Positions 1 to 10,400 of a stretch of DNA of 51,195 nt are shown one piece after another (within the stretch, counting starts at the first letter, position 1; every line of letters begins with the position of its first letter). Position numbers and translations under genes: made by a program. The notes beneath the pieces are model-generated. The model saw nothing but the letters and a program-made list of their open reading frames with translations, searched no databases and was not told the DNA's origin. The DNA is from Bacteroidota bacterium. Lineage in GTDB: Bacteria; Bacteroidota; Bacteroidia; Sphingobacteriales; Sphingobacteriaceae. The stretch spans positions 1-51,195 of the forward strand of contig JARKUW010000169.1 in the NCBI GenBank assembly GCA_029851965.1. Direction: 5' to 3'.

Positions 1-157
1 CAGGGGCGTAATCAGCCTGATGATCTTTCTGGGAAGTCATTTTCAGGATCTGACCAAGGTATAGCACTTCCCACCCAGAGCTTGTCATGGTAAGTCAGGC
101 TATATTTTATCGGTTAGAATTATTGTGGAATGTGTAAAGAAGAAAGTTTTGCCGCGT

Positions 158-1261
158 CTAGGATGAGGCCGCTACAGACTCGAACATATTAGTGTATTGC
201 ATCATGATATTTTCTACACTAAACTGCTCTGCCCTTTGTCTCAGTAAATCTTTTTCAATTTGATTGTCGATGGCGTATTCCATTTTAGAGGCCAGCTGGA
301 TAGCATCACCCACAGGAACCAGGTATCCAAACTTGTCACCCAGAATCTCATCGGGTCCGAAATCACAATCGGTCGAGACAATCGTTGTTCCTGCAGCAAG
401 GGCTTCAACCAGGACAATGCCGAAACCTTCATAGTTGGAGGAAAGCACAAATACATCAGATTTGCAGATCCATGAAACCGGATTCACGATAAATCCTTCT
501 AAACGTACGCAATCGTCGAGCTTAAGTTTGCTAATCTTATCTGTTAGCATGGGCCTCAGGTGGCCTTCGCCCAGGATGATCAGTCGCGCCTGTCGTTTCT
601 TGATCAACAAGCTCATTGCTTCCAATAAAAGCTCATGGTTTTTGGCCTCCGTCAGTCTTCCAACCGTAATGATAACCGGGATCTGGGGATCGTTAAACCA
701 CTCGTGTTCTGCCTGAGTCTTGAGTTGTTCCCTGATGATCGGGGAGTACGCAGGGTTATGTATAACTTTAATCCTGCTTGCCGGCAGCAGGGCTACCTTT
801 TGGAGGCTTTCTCCAACACCTTTAGAAACAGCAACAATTTCATCCGCATAGCGGTAAAGCAAAGGGATGGAAAGATACGTTAGTTTGGAAAGGGTAAAAT
901 CCATATTGCGGAAGAAGACAATCGTATTGTTGTGCTCCGATATCACGATCTTAGTCTTTGATCTACAAAGCATTTTGGTCATGATCGTGAAAATATTCAA
1001 TGCCGGCGTTGCAGAGTAAAGCACATCGAAATTTTCCTGCTTCAAGATTTTGGAAAAAGAGCTGTACAGCTTCGTTTTCTTTATCGAATCAAAGTAAATT
1101 ACTTTAATGCGCGGATCCAGAAGTTCGTGGTAGTCATCACTGCGTTTCATCAGAACAAAGGAGACATCATATCCGTGTTCGGCAAAGTAGTTGGTGCAAT
1201 CGATAAGCATTCGCTGAATGCCTCCCTGATCCAGCTCTCGATAAAAAAACGCAATTTTCAT
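158..1261 (-). CDS. Glycosyltransferase family 4 (GT-B)
   Basis: 367-aa ORF; N-terminal GGIQRMLID, C-terminal EGFGIVLVEALAAGTTIVSTDCDFGPDEIL typical of GT4. Confidence 0.9.
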   Translation of the reverse strand: MKIAFFYRELDQGGIQRMLIDCTNYFAEHGYDVSFVLMKRSDDYHELLDPRIKVIYFDSIKKTKLYSSFSKILKQENFDVLYSATPALNIFTIMTKMLCRSKTKIVISEHNNTIVFFRNMDFTLSKLTYLSIPLLYRYADEIVAVSKGVGESLQKVALLPASRIKVIHNPAYSPIIREQLKTQAEHEWFNDPQIPVIITVGRLTEAKNHELLLEAMSLLIKKRQARLIILGEGHLRPMLTDKISKLKLDDCVRLEGFIVNPVSWICKSDVFVLSSNYEGFGIVLVEALAAGTTIVSTDCDFGPDEILGDKFGYLVPVGDAIQLASKMEYAIDNQIEKDLLRQRAEQFSVENIMMQYTNMFESVAASS

Positions 1262-1658
1262 ATGGTGGTTCTCTTCTTTAAAAAGTTAGCCATTAAACGC
1301 GTAAAATTTCTATTCAACGGCGTACTTATGAAGAACGAAAAAAATCGTGGAAAATGATTGTTTCCGTTGAACGGATTATTAAATAAAACAGTACGGCTAG
1401 AACCCACACTCAAAATGCTTTTTATCTCAAATTCCTGATAACTCATTAAATCACACTAGTAGCGTAAACAACAATTATATTGCTTCTTTGTTTTTTCACC
1501 TTCGGACCTGCAGCCTGACCTTTTATGCACTTATTTCTGTGAAACCGCAATGTACTTAGGGGCTAAATATAGCCGATATTCTTTTTCACGGTGCTTTTTG
1601 TTAAATATTGTTTAAAAAGTAGCGCAAATCTGTCCAAAAACGTGATAAGATGTTGAAA

Positions 1659-2762
1659 TCATTTTGTCTTTGTGGACTCAAGCTCCCGATCGATCCGCCT
1701 GTTCCATTGCTCTTGTGCCGACCTGTTCATGCCGTGTGATGTTTCCTTATCATACGCTTTTTGAACTGCATTCATGTCCCGGAAGGAGTCCAGATACTGC
1801 ATATTTATAAAAGCCTCAAATGTGTCAGGTGTTAGCTTTGCAGCTAACACCTTTTGTTTAAACTGTTCCGATATAATCTTAACGAGGTCAAAATGACGCT
1901 GTTCGTGGTTCAAAGCGTATTCATCCCTGCCGGTAAAGCCTGCCCAGCTTGCGCTTTTTGGAAGATAAGCTTTCATCACAATGCGCACGTTCACGGTTCC
2001 GTTTTCTACTTCTGCCTGCTGGTTGTAACCAATGCTCGGCATTACTGATGCGGTATAAGATCCATTTGGTTTAAGGCGCGACTGGAAATCGCTCCAGGTA
2101 AGTGGCCTGTCTTTTCTATAATATATGGTGTCTCCTTCCGGGCTTTCCGTGTAGTCTTCGAAAACTATCTTTACCTTTTTTGCAAGTTTCTTATTGGAAT
2201 CGTCATTTTCTTTCACCCAGTCGTTGAAATAAACCAGTCCGCCTTTCAACATACTTCGCAGATTCCTTTCCACGGAAGTTATATTTTGCTCACTCCTGAT
2301 GTAGTGCAGCCCCCCGGGATAGTCAATCAGGTGTTCGAGCCCATAATTTTTCTTCAGGTTAAAAGATAGGTTGACCTTGATGTGTCCGTCAACACGACCA
2401 TCGCCCATTGATTTCTCCAGAATGCTGAGCTCCTTTATACTTATAACCACCGGCCTGAGGGTTTTGTTTTTTGGAAGGTTACGGTCCAGGTAGCCACCGA
2501 TTGCCGCTCCTGTTCCAGTACCTAGATTCATCTCCTCCATTGCAGTCTGATTTCCAGCTTTTTTGACCACTAGTCGTGCAACGGCGGTTTTGTGTGCTCT
2601 TTGGTCGGTTACGGATTCAATGTAAAAGCCGTTCGGTTTTAGGGAGATCGGCTCATCCGTCAACATGATTTGCCCCGTACAGGTAAAGGCGGCTGTAAGA
2701 ATAAGCGCTACCGACAAGATGAAGCAGGGGTTTATTCTATTGAAGTAGGGAATTTTATACAT
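1659..2762 (-). CDS. Secreted DUF922-like putative Zn-dependent protease
   Basis: N-terminal hydrophobic signal; NHEQRHFD (HExxH) and LTWSDFQ motifs. Confidence 0.65.
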   Translation of the reverse strand: MYKIPYFNRINPCFILSVALILTAAFTCTGQIMLTDEPISLKPNGFYIESVTDQRAHKTAVARLVVKKAGNQTAMEEMNLGTGTGAAIGGYLDRNLPKNKTLRPVVISIKELSILEKSMGDGRVDGHIKVNLSFNLKKNYGLEHLIDYPGGLHYIRSEQNITSVERNLRSMLKGGLVYFNDWVKENDDSNKKLAKKVKIVFEDYTESPEGDTIYYRKDRPLTWSDFQSRLKPNGSYTASVMPSIGYNQQAEVENGTVNVRIVMKAYLPKSASWAGFTGRDEYALNHEQRHFDLVKIISEQFKQKVLAAKLTPDTFEAFINMQYLDSFRDMNAVQKAYDKETSHGMNRSAQEQWNRRIDRELESTKTK

Positions 2763-2805
2763 GATTTTAAGCTGTATTAACGGATGGAAGTTCTGGCTAG
2801 TATAT

Positions 2806-3112
2806 TTATAATTCCCAGCTTTTAACTGCGTTGTCTATGTCCTTGGTTTCGGTATCCATATTCCTGGAAAACGCAACTGCAGTGCGCCAAGGGGCGCCCT
2901 GATGCGGTGTTAGGCTGCCTATCGAAGCCTTCCCAATGCTCAAAAGAGTTTATCGAATGATATGCCACCCTTAGATGAAACAACGGAATTGTGGTAATTA
3001 CAACTGTTTTCAGGTAATTTCCGAGTTCTGGCAGGGGACATTCGTAATATTTGTTGCTTAAATCCAGATTTCCTGATAGGTTTATTATATTTATCGACAA
3101 TGATTGGCCTTC
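2806..3112 (-). pseudogene. Possible frameshifted small coding remnant
   Basis: Frames joined at CTCTTTTGAGC read ...RPIIVDKYNKPIRKSGFKQQILRMSPARTRKLPENSCNYHNSVVSSKGGISFDKLF / LSIGKASIGSLTPHQGAPWRTAVAFSRNMDTETKDIDNAVKSWEL*. Confidence 0.35.
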
Positions 3113-3142
3113 AGGCTGAGCTAAATACTTTAAGAACCAAAT

Positions 3143-4501
3143 ATGAATTTTAGCAGAATTTTACTTGCCGTTACGCTCTTCTCTGCAGCACCGGCTTTTG
3201 CCCAGCAAAACACCAGCTGGAAAAACCTTTTCAACAACAAAGATTTAAGTGGATGGAAGCAGCTGGGTGGAAAAGCGACCTACGCGGTAAGCGGAGGTGC
3301 AATCGTAGGTACGACCGTCCCGGGCGAGCCAAATTCCTTCCTTGCAACAAACGTTAATTACAAAGATTTTATTCTGGAGCTGGAGTTGATGGTGGATACG
3401 CCAATGAACTCCGGTATCCAGATTAGAAGTGAAAGTAACCCTAGCTATCGGAATGGTGTTGTGCATGGCTACCAGGTCGAAGTGGATCCATCAGACCGGC
3501 AATGGAGTGGAGGTTTGTATGATGAACAGCGCCGTGGATGGCTGTATCCCTTGGAATTGAACCCGGCAGGAAAGACAGCCTTTAAAAATGGACAGTGGAA
3601 CAAATACCGGATCGAAGCCATCGGCAGTTCCATTCGGATCTGGGTGAACGGAAAACCAACATCCAATGTTGTCGATGCCATGACACCTTCTGGCTTTATT
3701 GCCCTCCAGGTACATTCTATCGGGAAAGAGGAGAAAGCTGGCAAGCAAGTCCGCTGGCGTAATATCCGCATACAAACCGCGAACCTGAAGCCGACGCCAA
3801 ACGACAATATTTTCGTAGCTAATTTTGTTCCGAATAGCGTCTCCAGTCAGGAGAAAGCAGAAGGATACCGCCTCCTTTGGGATGGTAAAACCACAAACGG
3901 ATGGGTTGGTGCATACAAAACGGCTTTTCCGAAGTCGGGCTGGCAGATCAAAGACGGGGAGCTCAGTGTAGAACCATCCAATGGTGGAGAATCCACCAAT
4001 GGCGGAGACGTGGTAACTGTTGATCAGTTTACCGCTTTCGAGCTGAAGTTTGATTTTAAACTTACCGAAGGGGCCAACAGCGGCCTTAAGTATTTCGTAA
4101 CCCTTTCCGAAAACAACAAGGGATCTGCAATTGGTATGGAATACCAGGTGTTGGATGATGCACGGCATCCCGACGCAAAACTCGGACGCAATGGTAACCG
4201 CACGCTGGCTTCACTGTATGATCTGATTCCTAGTAAGAAGATTGGCAATGCGAACCGTAAAATCGGGGAGTGGAACCAGGGCGTTGTACGTGTTTACCCC
4301 AACAACAGGATTGAGCATTGGTTGAATGGCTTCAAGGTTGTTGAATTTACCAGGGGTTCGGATGAATTCAAGGCCTTTGTTGCTGGAAGTAAATTTAAAG
4401 ATATCCAGAACTTCGGTATGGCTTCAAAAGGACATATCCTTCTTCAGGATCACGGCAATCAGGTGTTTTTTAGAAGTATAAAGATCAAACAGATTAAATA
4501 A
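3143..4501 (+). CDS. Secreted protein with two tandem DUF1080 (3-keto-disaccharide hydrolase-like) domains
   Basis: Signal peptide MNFSRILLAVTLFSAAPAFAQ; two repeats starting WKNLFNNKDLSGWK and YRLLWDGKTTNGWVG. Confidence 0.85.
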   Translation: MNFSRILLAVTLFSAAPAFAQQNTSWKNLFNNKDLSGWKQLGGKATYAVSGGAIVGTTVPGEPNSFLATNVNYKDFILELELMVDTPMNSGIQIRSESNPSYRNGVVHGYQVEVDPSDRQWSGGLYDEQRRGWLYPLELNPAGKTAFKNGQWNKYRIEAIGSSIRIWVNGKPTSNVVDAMTPSGFIALQVHSIGKEEKAGKQVRWRNIRIQTANLKPTPNDNIFVANFVPNSVSSQEKAEGYRLLWDGKTTNGWVGAYKTAFPKSGWQIKDGELSVEPSNGGESTNGGDVVTVDQFTAFELKFDFKLTEGANSGLKYFVTLSENNKGSAIGMEYQVLDDARHPDAKLGRNGNRTLASLYDLIPSKKIGNANRKIGEWNQGVVRVYPNNRIEHWLNGFKVVEFTRGSDEFKAFVAGSKFKDIQNFGMASKGHILLQDHGNQVFFRSIKIKQIK

Positions 4502-4516
4502 TCTCAATCCTATATC

Positions 4517-5875
4517 ATGTTAGATTCAAGAAGGAAATTTATTAAGCAATCCGCAATTGCAGCTGCCGGAACCTATTTAGGAACAATGGGAATGAGTGCC
4601 AAAAGCTACGGAAATATTATCGGTGCCAACGATCGCGTTCGGGTTGGGGTGGTCGGGTTTTCAGATCGCTTTAAAAACTCACTTTTGCCAAGTTTTTTGA
4701 ACCACCATAAAGAGCTCAATTTCGATATTGCAGCAGTATCTGACTTATGGAATTACAGGCGTGGCTTAGGCGCAGACCTGCTGAAAACCAAGTTTGGACA
4801 TGAGGTGACCGCCTGCCGCAACAATGAGGAACTGTATGGTCTGAAGGATATTGATGCCGTAATTGTGAGTACATCCGACTTCCAGCATGCAGTACACACC
4901 ATTGAGGCGGTTAAGGCAAAATGCGATGTATATTGTGAAAAACCTTTTGCAGAGACCATGGAAGATGCAAGGGCCGCGCTGAAAGCAGTGAAGGAATCGA
5001 AACAAATTGTTCAGATCGGTTCCCAACGCCGAAGCGCTGGAAACTATGAGGCGGCATCTCAGTTTATCAAAGGCGGAAAGTTTGGGAATATCACCATGGT
5101 GGAACTTAGCTGGAATGTCAACCAGCCCGGAAGATGGCGTCGGCCAGATTTAGTGGCCCGGCTGAAACAAGAAGATACCGATTGGAAACGTTTCCTGATC
5201 AACCGCTCCTATGAAGATTGGAACCCAAGAATTTACCTGGAGTATCGGCTCTTCTGGCCTTACTCTTCCGGGATGCCTGGGCAGTGGATGTCGCATCAGA
5301 TTGATACCGTACACTGGTTTACAGGATTGAAACATCCGCGAAGTGTGGTTGCCAATGGAGGGATATACCAATGGAAAGATGGCCGTCGAAACTGGGATAC
5401 CACAACAGCAGTATTTGATTACGGAAAGGATAATGATCCGAACGACGGTTTTCAAGTGGTATTCACCTCCAGAATGCACAATGGGGATGAGAACCCAGCA
5501 GAGATTTATTATTCAAATGGCGGCGAATTGAACCTGAACACTAACACTGTGTCTCCAACAGGGGGGCTCAAAGCGGGTGCTGCGAAGGAGATGAACATGC
5601 AGCCAAATCTTTTGCCGGAGTCTAAGTTGACAGATAATGCGCAGAAAGCTGTGGCTTCTGCAAACACCGGCGGCGATCCGATGACTTCCGCACACATGCG
5701 CAACTGGATGGAATGCGTACGCAGCAGGAAAGAAACCAATGCTCCTGTAGAGGCCGGATATTACCACTCCATCGCCAATATCATGACAACGGCAGCCTCG
5801 CATACGGGAATGAAGGCCACCTTTGATGAAGCAACGCAGGAAGTTATGGTGGGCGGCAAAGTTTTCAAATTATAG
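4517..5875 (+). CDS. Gfo/Idh/MocA family oxidoreductase, Tat-type signal
   Basis: SRRKFIKQSAIAAAGTYLG leader; VRVGVVGFSDR Rossmann; YCEKPFAETMEDA motif. Confidence 0.92.
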   Translation: MLDSRRKFIKQSAIAAAGTYLGTMGMSAKSYGNIIGANDRVRVGVVGFSDRFKNSLLPSFLNHHKELNFDIAAVSDLWNYRRGLGADLLKTKFGHEVTACRNNEELYGLKDIDAVIVSTSDFQHAVHTIEAVKAKCDVYCEKPFAETMEDARAALKAVKESKQIVQIGSQRRSAGNYEAASQFIKGGKFGNITMVELSWNVNQPGRWRRPDLVARLKQEDTDWKRFLINRSYEDWNPRIYLEYRLFWPYSSGMPGQWMSHQIDTVHWFTGLKHPRSVVANGGIYQWKDGRRNWDTTTAVFDYGKDNDPNDGFQVVFTSRMHNGDENPAEIYYSNGGELNLNTNTVSPTGGLKAGAAKEMNMQPNLLPESKLTDNAQKAVASANTGGDPMTSAHMRNWMECVRSRKETNAPVEAGYYHSIANIMTTAASHTGMKATFDEATQEVMVGGKVFKL

Positions 5876-5900
5876 TCAGAATATTGATTTGAACTAAGCA

Positions 5901-5936
5901 CAGCACTTCCAATCTACTGGTAATTTGGAAGTGCTG
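5901..5936 (+). terminator. 12-bp perfect stem-loop downstream of the oxidoreductase gene
   Basis: CAGCACTTCCAA-12nt-TTGGAAGTGCTG; no U tract. Confidence 0.5.
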
Positions 5937-6052
5937 ATGTCGCTCTTCATCAGGCCTGTACAGTTATTTATTTAATCCATTATTGTAAGATTTAAGATTT
6001 AATGTTTATCATTGCTTGTTAATTAATTAATTGCGCTCAATTCTCATCTTAA

Positions 6053-7426
6053 ATGTTCCACCTACTCATCTCAATGTCTGTTAAAGTCAGAGATGTCATA
6101 CAGTCTTTTCGAAGAACTCCGGCCCATATTCGACTGGCCATCAGCATCATTTTAGCATTTTCTTTTTTGGGCTGTAGCGATAGCCCGTCCACCTTAAAAG
6201 ATGGGAAGGTATGTATCAGGTCTGAAAATAACAGGTATGTCATCTATCGAAATGGGAAACCTTTTAGTATCAAGGGGGCATCCGGATTTACAAACCTTGA
6301 AACCTTAAAGGAAGCGGGTGGAAACACGATTAGAACGTGGGATACAACCAATCTTGCCCGTATATTAACGGAAGCAGAGGCAAACCAGCTGGCTGTTGTT
6401 GTGGGCTTGCCAATGCCGGAAAGTGAAGAAATGGATTCGTTCTACAATCGTCCGGAGCTTGTTGAAAAACAACTTAAAAGCTACTCCGCATTAATAAACA
6501 AGTACAAAGACCATCCGGCTGTTTTGTTCTGGTGCGTAGGGAATGAAATCCCATTTCCTTATAAACCAAAATTCAACAAATTTTATGATTCGTTCAATGC
6601 TGTAGTAGACATGATCCATTTGCAGGATCCAAATCACCCGGTCACAACAACTGTATTGAATGTGCAGCAGAAAAACATCATTAACATCAAGCTAAGAACA
6701 AACATTGACTTCGTATCTTTTAACATTTTTGGTGCCATACGTACTTTAAAGCAGGATTTGAAGAAAGCAGCATGGATATGGAAAGGCCCGTATCTTATCA
6801 CTGAATGGGGCATCGATGGCCCCTGGAATACCTACCAACAAACCGCCTGGGCGGCTTACATTGAGAATACCAGTACTAAAAAAGCGGAGCTGCTCCTAGA
6901 GCGTTACAGACAATTCATGCCGGTGGATGATCCAAGGTTCTTAGGATCTCTCGTTTTTTTTTGGGGGCAGAAGCAGGAAACAACCAAAACCTGGTTCAGC
7001 CTTTTTGATGAGGATGGTGCAGCTACGGAATCCGTGGACGCGATGCGATATATATGGACATCGAGGTTGCCGGAACGTAAAGCACCCCAAATTAGATACA
7101 TGCTCCTCAATGACAAAGGAGCAAGGGACAACATCATGTTTAACCCCGGCGAGGCAGTATCTGCAAAACTCTTTTTAGATCAGTTGGACACAGTTGGGCT
7201 AACATATACCTGGGAAATTCAAGCGGAGGACTGGTATAAAGAAAACGGAAAAAATAATACCAAAAAGATGAAATCTCTTGACAGCCAGAGCACCGTGCAA
7301 GGAATTTCAACGACAAAATTCGTGACCCCTGAAAAGGAGGGGCCGTACCGTCTGTTTGTTTTCGTCAAAGATCAACATGGTAAACTTTCAACTAGCAATA
7401 CACCATTTTACGTGATAGAAAAATGA
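6053..7426 (+). CDS. Lipoprotein glycoside hydrolase, (beta/alpha)8, GH2-like catalytic domain
   Basis: Lipobox-like FSFLGC; putative acid/base FWCVGNEIPF and nucleophile YLITEWGIDGPW; likely start at 6053 or 6074. Confidence 0.75.
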   Translation: MFHLLISMSVKVRDVIQSFRRTPAHIRLAISIILAFSFLGCSDSPSTLKDGKVCIRSENNRYVIYRNGKPFSIKGASGFTNLETLKEAGGNTIRTWDTTNLARILTEAEANQLAVVVGLPMPESEEMDSFYNRPELVEKQLKSYSALINKYKDHPAVLFWCVGNEIPFPYKPKFNKFYDSFNAVVDMIHLQDPNHPVTTTVLNVQQKNIINIKLRTNIDFVSFNIFGAIRTLKQDLKKAAWIWKGPYLITEWGIDGPWNTYQQTAWAAYIENTSTKKAELLLERYRQFMPVDDPRFLGSLVFFWGQKQETTKTWFSLFDEDGAATESVDAMRYIWTSRLPERKAPQIRYMLLNDKGARDNIMFNPGEAVSAKLFLDQLDTVGLTYTWEIQAEDWYKENGKNNTKKMKSLDSQSTVQGISTTKFVTPEKEGPYRLFVFVKDQHGKLSTSNTPFYVIEK

Positions 7427-10400
7427 TGAAGACCTCAGAGAAGACAAAGGCCCCTACAAAAAAGCAAATGCTGACTTTACGGATAATGATCCTAATCGGC
7501 TTACTAAGTATGGCTTTTTTCCTCAATAGTTTGTTGGACCGCAGTATCGCTCAGTATTTTCCGCTTTACATATTGCTTGTGATAACGGTAATCTATACGT
7601 GTGTAAAGATTTTGTATGAATGGTATCATTACCTCTATATCACTGTTCCCGAAACACCGGAACACTCGAAAGTTTATACGGTTGACATACTAACCACTTT
7701 TTGCAAGGGCGAACCGTATGCAATGATTCTGGAAACGCTTGCTGCTATTCAAAATATCACCTACCCCCATGAGACATATTTGTGTGACGAGGCGAATGAC
7801 CCCTTGTTAAAGGAATACTGTCTAACCCACGGAATTCATCATGTCACCCGTGTCGATAAATCAAATGCAAAGGCAGGTAACATCAACAACGCGTTGGCCA
7901 CTGCTTCAGGTGAGCTTTGTGTTGTTCTTGATCCGGATCATGTACCCGTTCCTGAGTTTTTGAACGATCTTGTGTCACACTTTGATGATCCTGGCGTCGG
8001 GTTTGTGCAGATCGTACAGGCATACTCGAATCAATATGAAGGCCTGATCGCTAAAGGTGCAGCTCAGCAAACATATCAGTTCTATGGACCCATTATGATG
8101 ACAATGAATCGATATGGAACAGCTTTGGCGATTGGGGCAAACTGCACATTCCGGCGTGCAGCTCTGGATTCGATAGGTGGCCATGCAGCTGGTCTTGCTG
8201 AAGACATGCATACGGCGATGCAGCTTCATGCAAAAGGTTGGAAATCCGTTTATGTTCCCGCTGTCCTTGCCAGAGGGCTGGTGCCGGCGACTTTGTCAGC
8301 CTACTACAAACAACAAATGAAATGGGCCAGGGGAGTATTTGAACTCTTCTTTACGAGTTACTTCAAGCTCTTCTTTAAGTTCAACTGGAGGCAAAAATTA
8401 CATTATGGATTAATTCCGCTTTTCTACCTTTCTGGATTTATCTTTCTGATCAATTTCCTGATTCCAATAATATCGTTGTTCACCGGGTTATATCCCATAC
8501 GAATGGATCTTTCCAATTTTCTTGTGGTAAGCTTTCCGTTTGTCCTTTCTATGATTCTGGTCAGACATTACGTTCAACGATGGGTGATGGAAGACGATGA
8601 GCGTGGATTTCACATTGTCGGTGGGCTACTGCTGATTGGAACATGGTGGGTGTTCAACTTAGGATTTATTTACACCCTAATCAGGAAAAAAATACCATAT
8701 ATTCCAACACCAAAGGATGTGGTAAGGGAAAACAATGTGCTTATCAACTTACCGAATGCGGTTGTTTTTCTGGTGACATTAGCTTCAATAGTTTTCGCGC
8801 TATCCACGGATTGGAATCCTTATACGTTGATCATGTCTGGGATCGCAAGCATAAATTGCTTGATCATGCTGTTCATGTTTTTCGCAAGTGAACAACTTAA
8901 AGTCCGGAGTTATCTCGGTAAACACCATGCAGATTCGAAAATTAGAGCCGGCATAAACGCGTATAAAATCCGATTTTGGTTGCTGCGGAGAACATTGTAT
9001 ACTGGTGTTAGAAGCATCGCTCTGATGTTGTTGGTACTGTCGGTATGTGTGTCCGTTTATTGGTTGAAATACACTACTCAGAATGAGGTTGCTGAACAGC
9101 CTGTCGTTAAAAAAGATTTCTTTCTTACTGGAGTGTTTGCGCCTGCAGTGTCCAACGGTCATTCTTCATTAAAACTTGTTAAGGAATACGAAGAGGGCTT
9201 TAAAACGCATTTCGACATCGTATCATTTTACATTCCATGGGGCAATCAAGAGGTCTGCCAGTTGCCTTCCCAGACCTTCGATTCCGTGTATAATGCGGGT
9301 TCTATTCCAATGGTTACCTGGGAACCCTGGAAATCGCTTTTTGAAAAGCCAGGAGGAATTATGAAGGATGCTGGCGAGACAAAGATCTTTAGTGAAATTG
9401 TAACAGGCAAGTTCGACGTTTATATTCGGGAATTCGCCTCACAGCTCGCTGCGCTTAAGCGTCCGGTGTTCCTGAGATTTGCACATGAGGCGGATAACCC
9501 TTTCTATTCTTGGTCCAGTACAGGTGGTAACACTCCGGAAGAGTTTAAATCCGCATGGAAGTATGTACACCAGATGTTCATTGAAAACCATGTTTCCAAT
9601 GTGATCTGGGTTTGGAGCCCCTGGAGAGCTTCCTCGGTTAAGGCGTATTTTCCCGGAAAGGACTATGTAGACTGGATAAGTGTGACCGGTTTGAATTTTG
9701 GACCATACAACCCCGACAAAAAGTCCTACTCTTTTAAACAACTATACACTCCATTTCATCAGGTGCTTCCTAAGGGATTACCTGTGCTGATTGCAGAAAT
9801 GGGATCAGCTGAACACAAATATAAAGCGGAGTGGATGACTGAGGGTCTCAATGATGTTAAGACCACCTTTCCAGAAATAAAAGGATTTGTGCTTTTCAAT
9901 TCTGGCCTTGACAAGAATATCCCGGATGGAAGTCATGGAATGATCGACTGGCGAGTTGAGAAGTTCCACTTGCCCGCGGGGTTGAAGCAACAAAATGATT
10001 GGATCAATGAGTTATCTGTATTAAAATTACAGGACACTTATCGTCCGGCTATTGTGAAGGTCCAGGCATCGTCCTCGGATATTCGTGGCGTAAACTATAC
10101 CAAGGGGCAGCATTGGCGCGGAAATAGGTTTGCTCTGACCAGAAAAATAGTAACAGCCGATATCCGGGAGATGCGAAAGGCAGGAATCAATACGATGAAA
10201 ATATATGGGCCTAACATTTATGACAAAACAATTTTCAAAGAATCAGAGAACGGCAAAATGCCCATACATTACGGCTTTTGGATTCCGGACCCTAAAGTGT
10301 TTCTAAAAAGTGATGCCGTTCTTGAAGACTTGGCTGATGAGATACATGAAACGGTGATCAAGTATAGAGGAAACCACAATATCGCCGCCTGGAACCTCGC

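Noticed and set aside
1-88. Minus-strand open frame running off the left edge (MTSSGWEVLYLGQILKMTSQKDHQADYAP...)
   Set aside because: Only about 29 codons visible and no domain recognisable; possibly the start of a real gene, but unsupported
1258-1446. 62-aa minus-strand ORF overlapping the GT4 start by ATGA
   Set aside because: Phe/Asn-rich and AT-rich with no recognisable features; the ATGA overlap is suggestive but not enough
2822-3100. 92-aa minus-strand ORF as the real gene in this gap
   Set aside because: The alternative frames C/B give a more protein-like sequence, especially after the T run; neither reading is verified
3491-4168. 225-aa minus-strand ORF
   Set aside because: Antisense to the tandem DUF1080 gene; Cys/Phe/Ser-rich with no domain character
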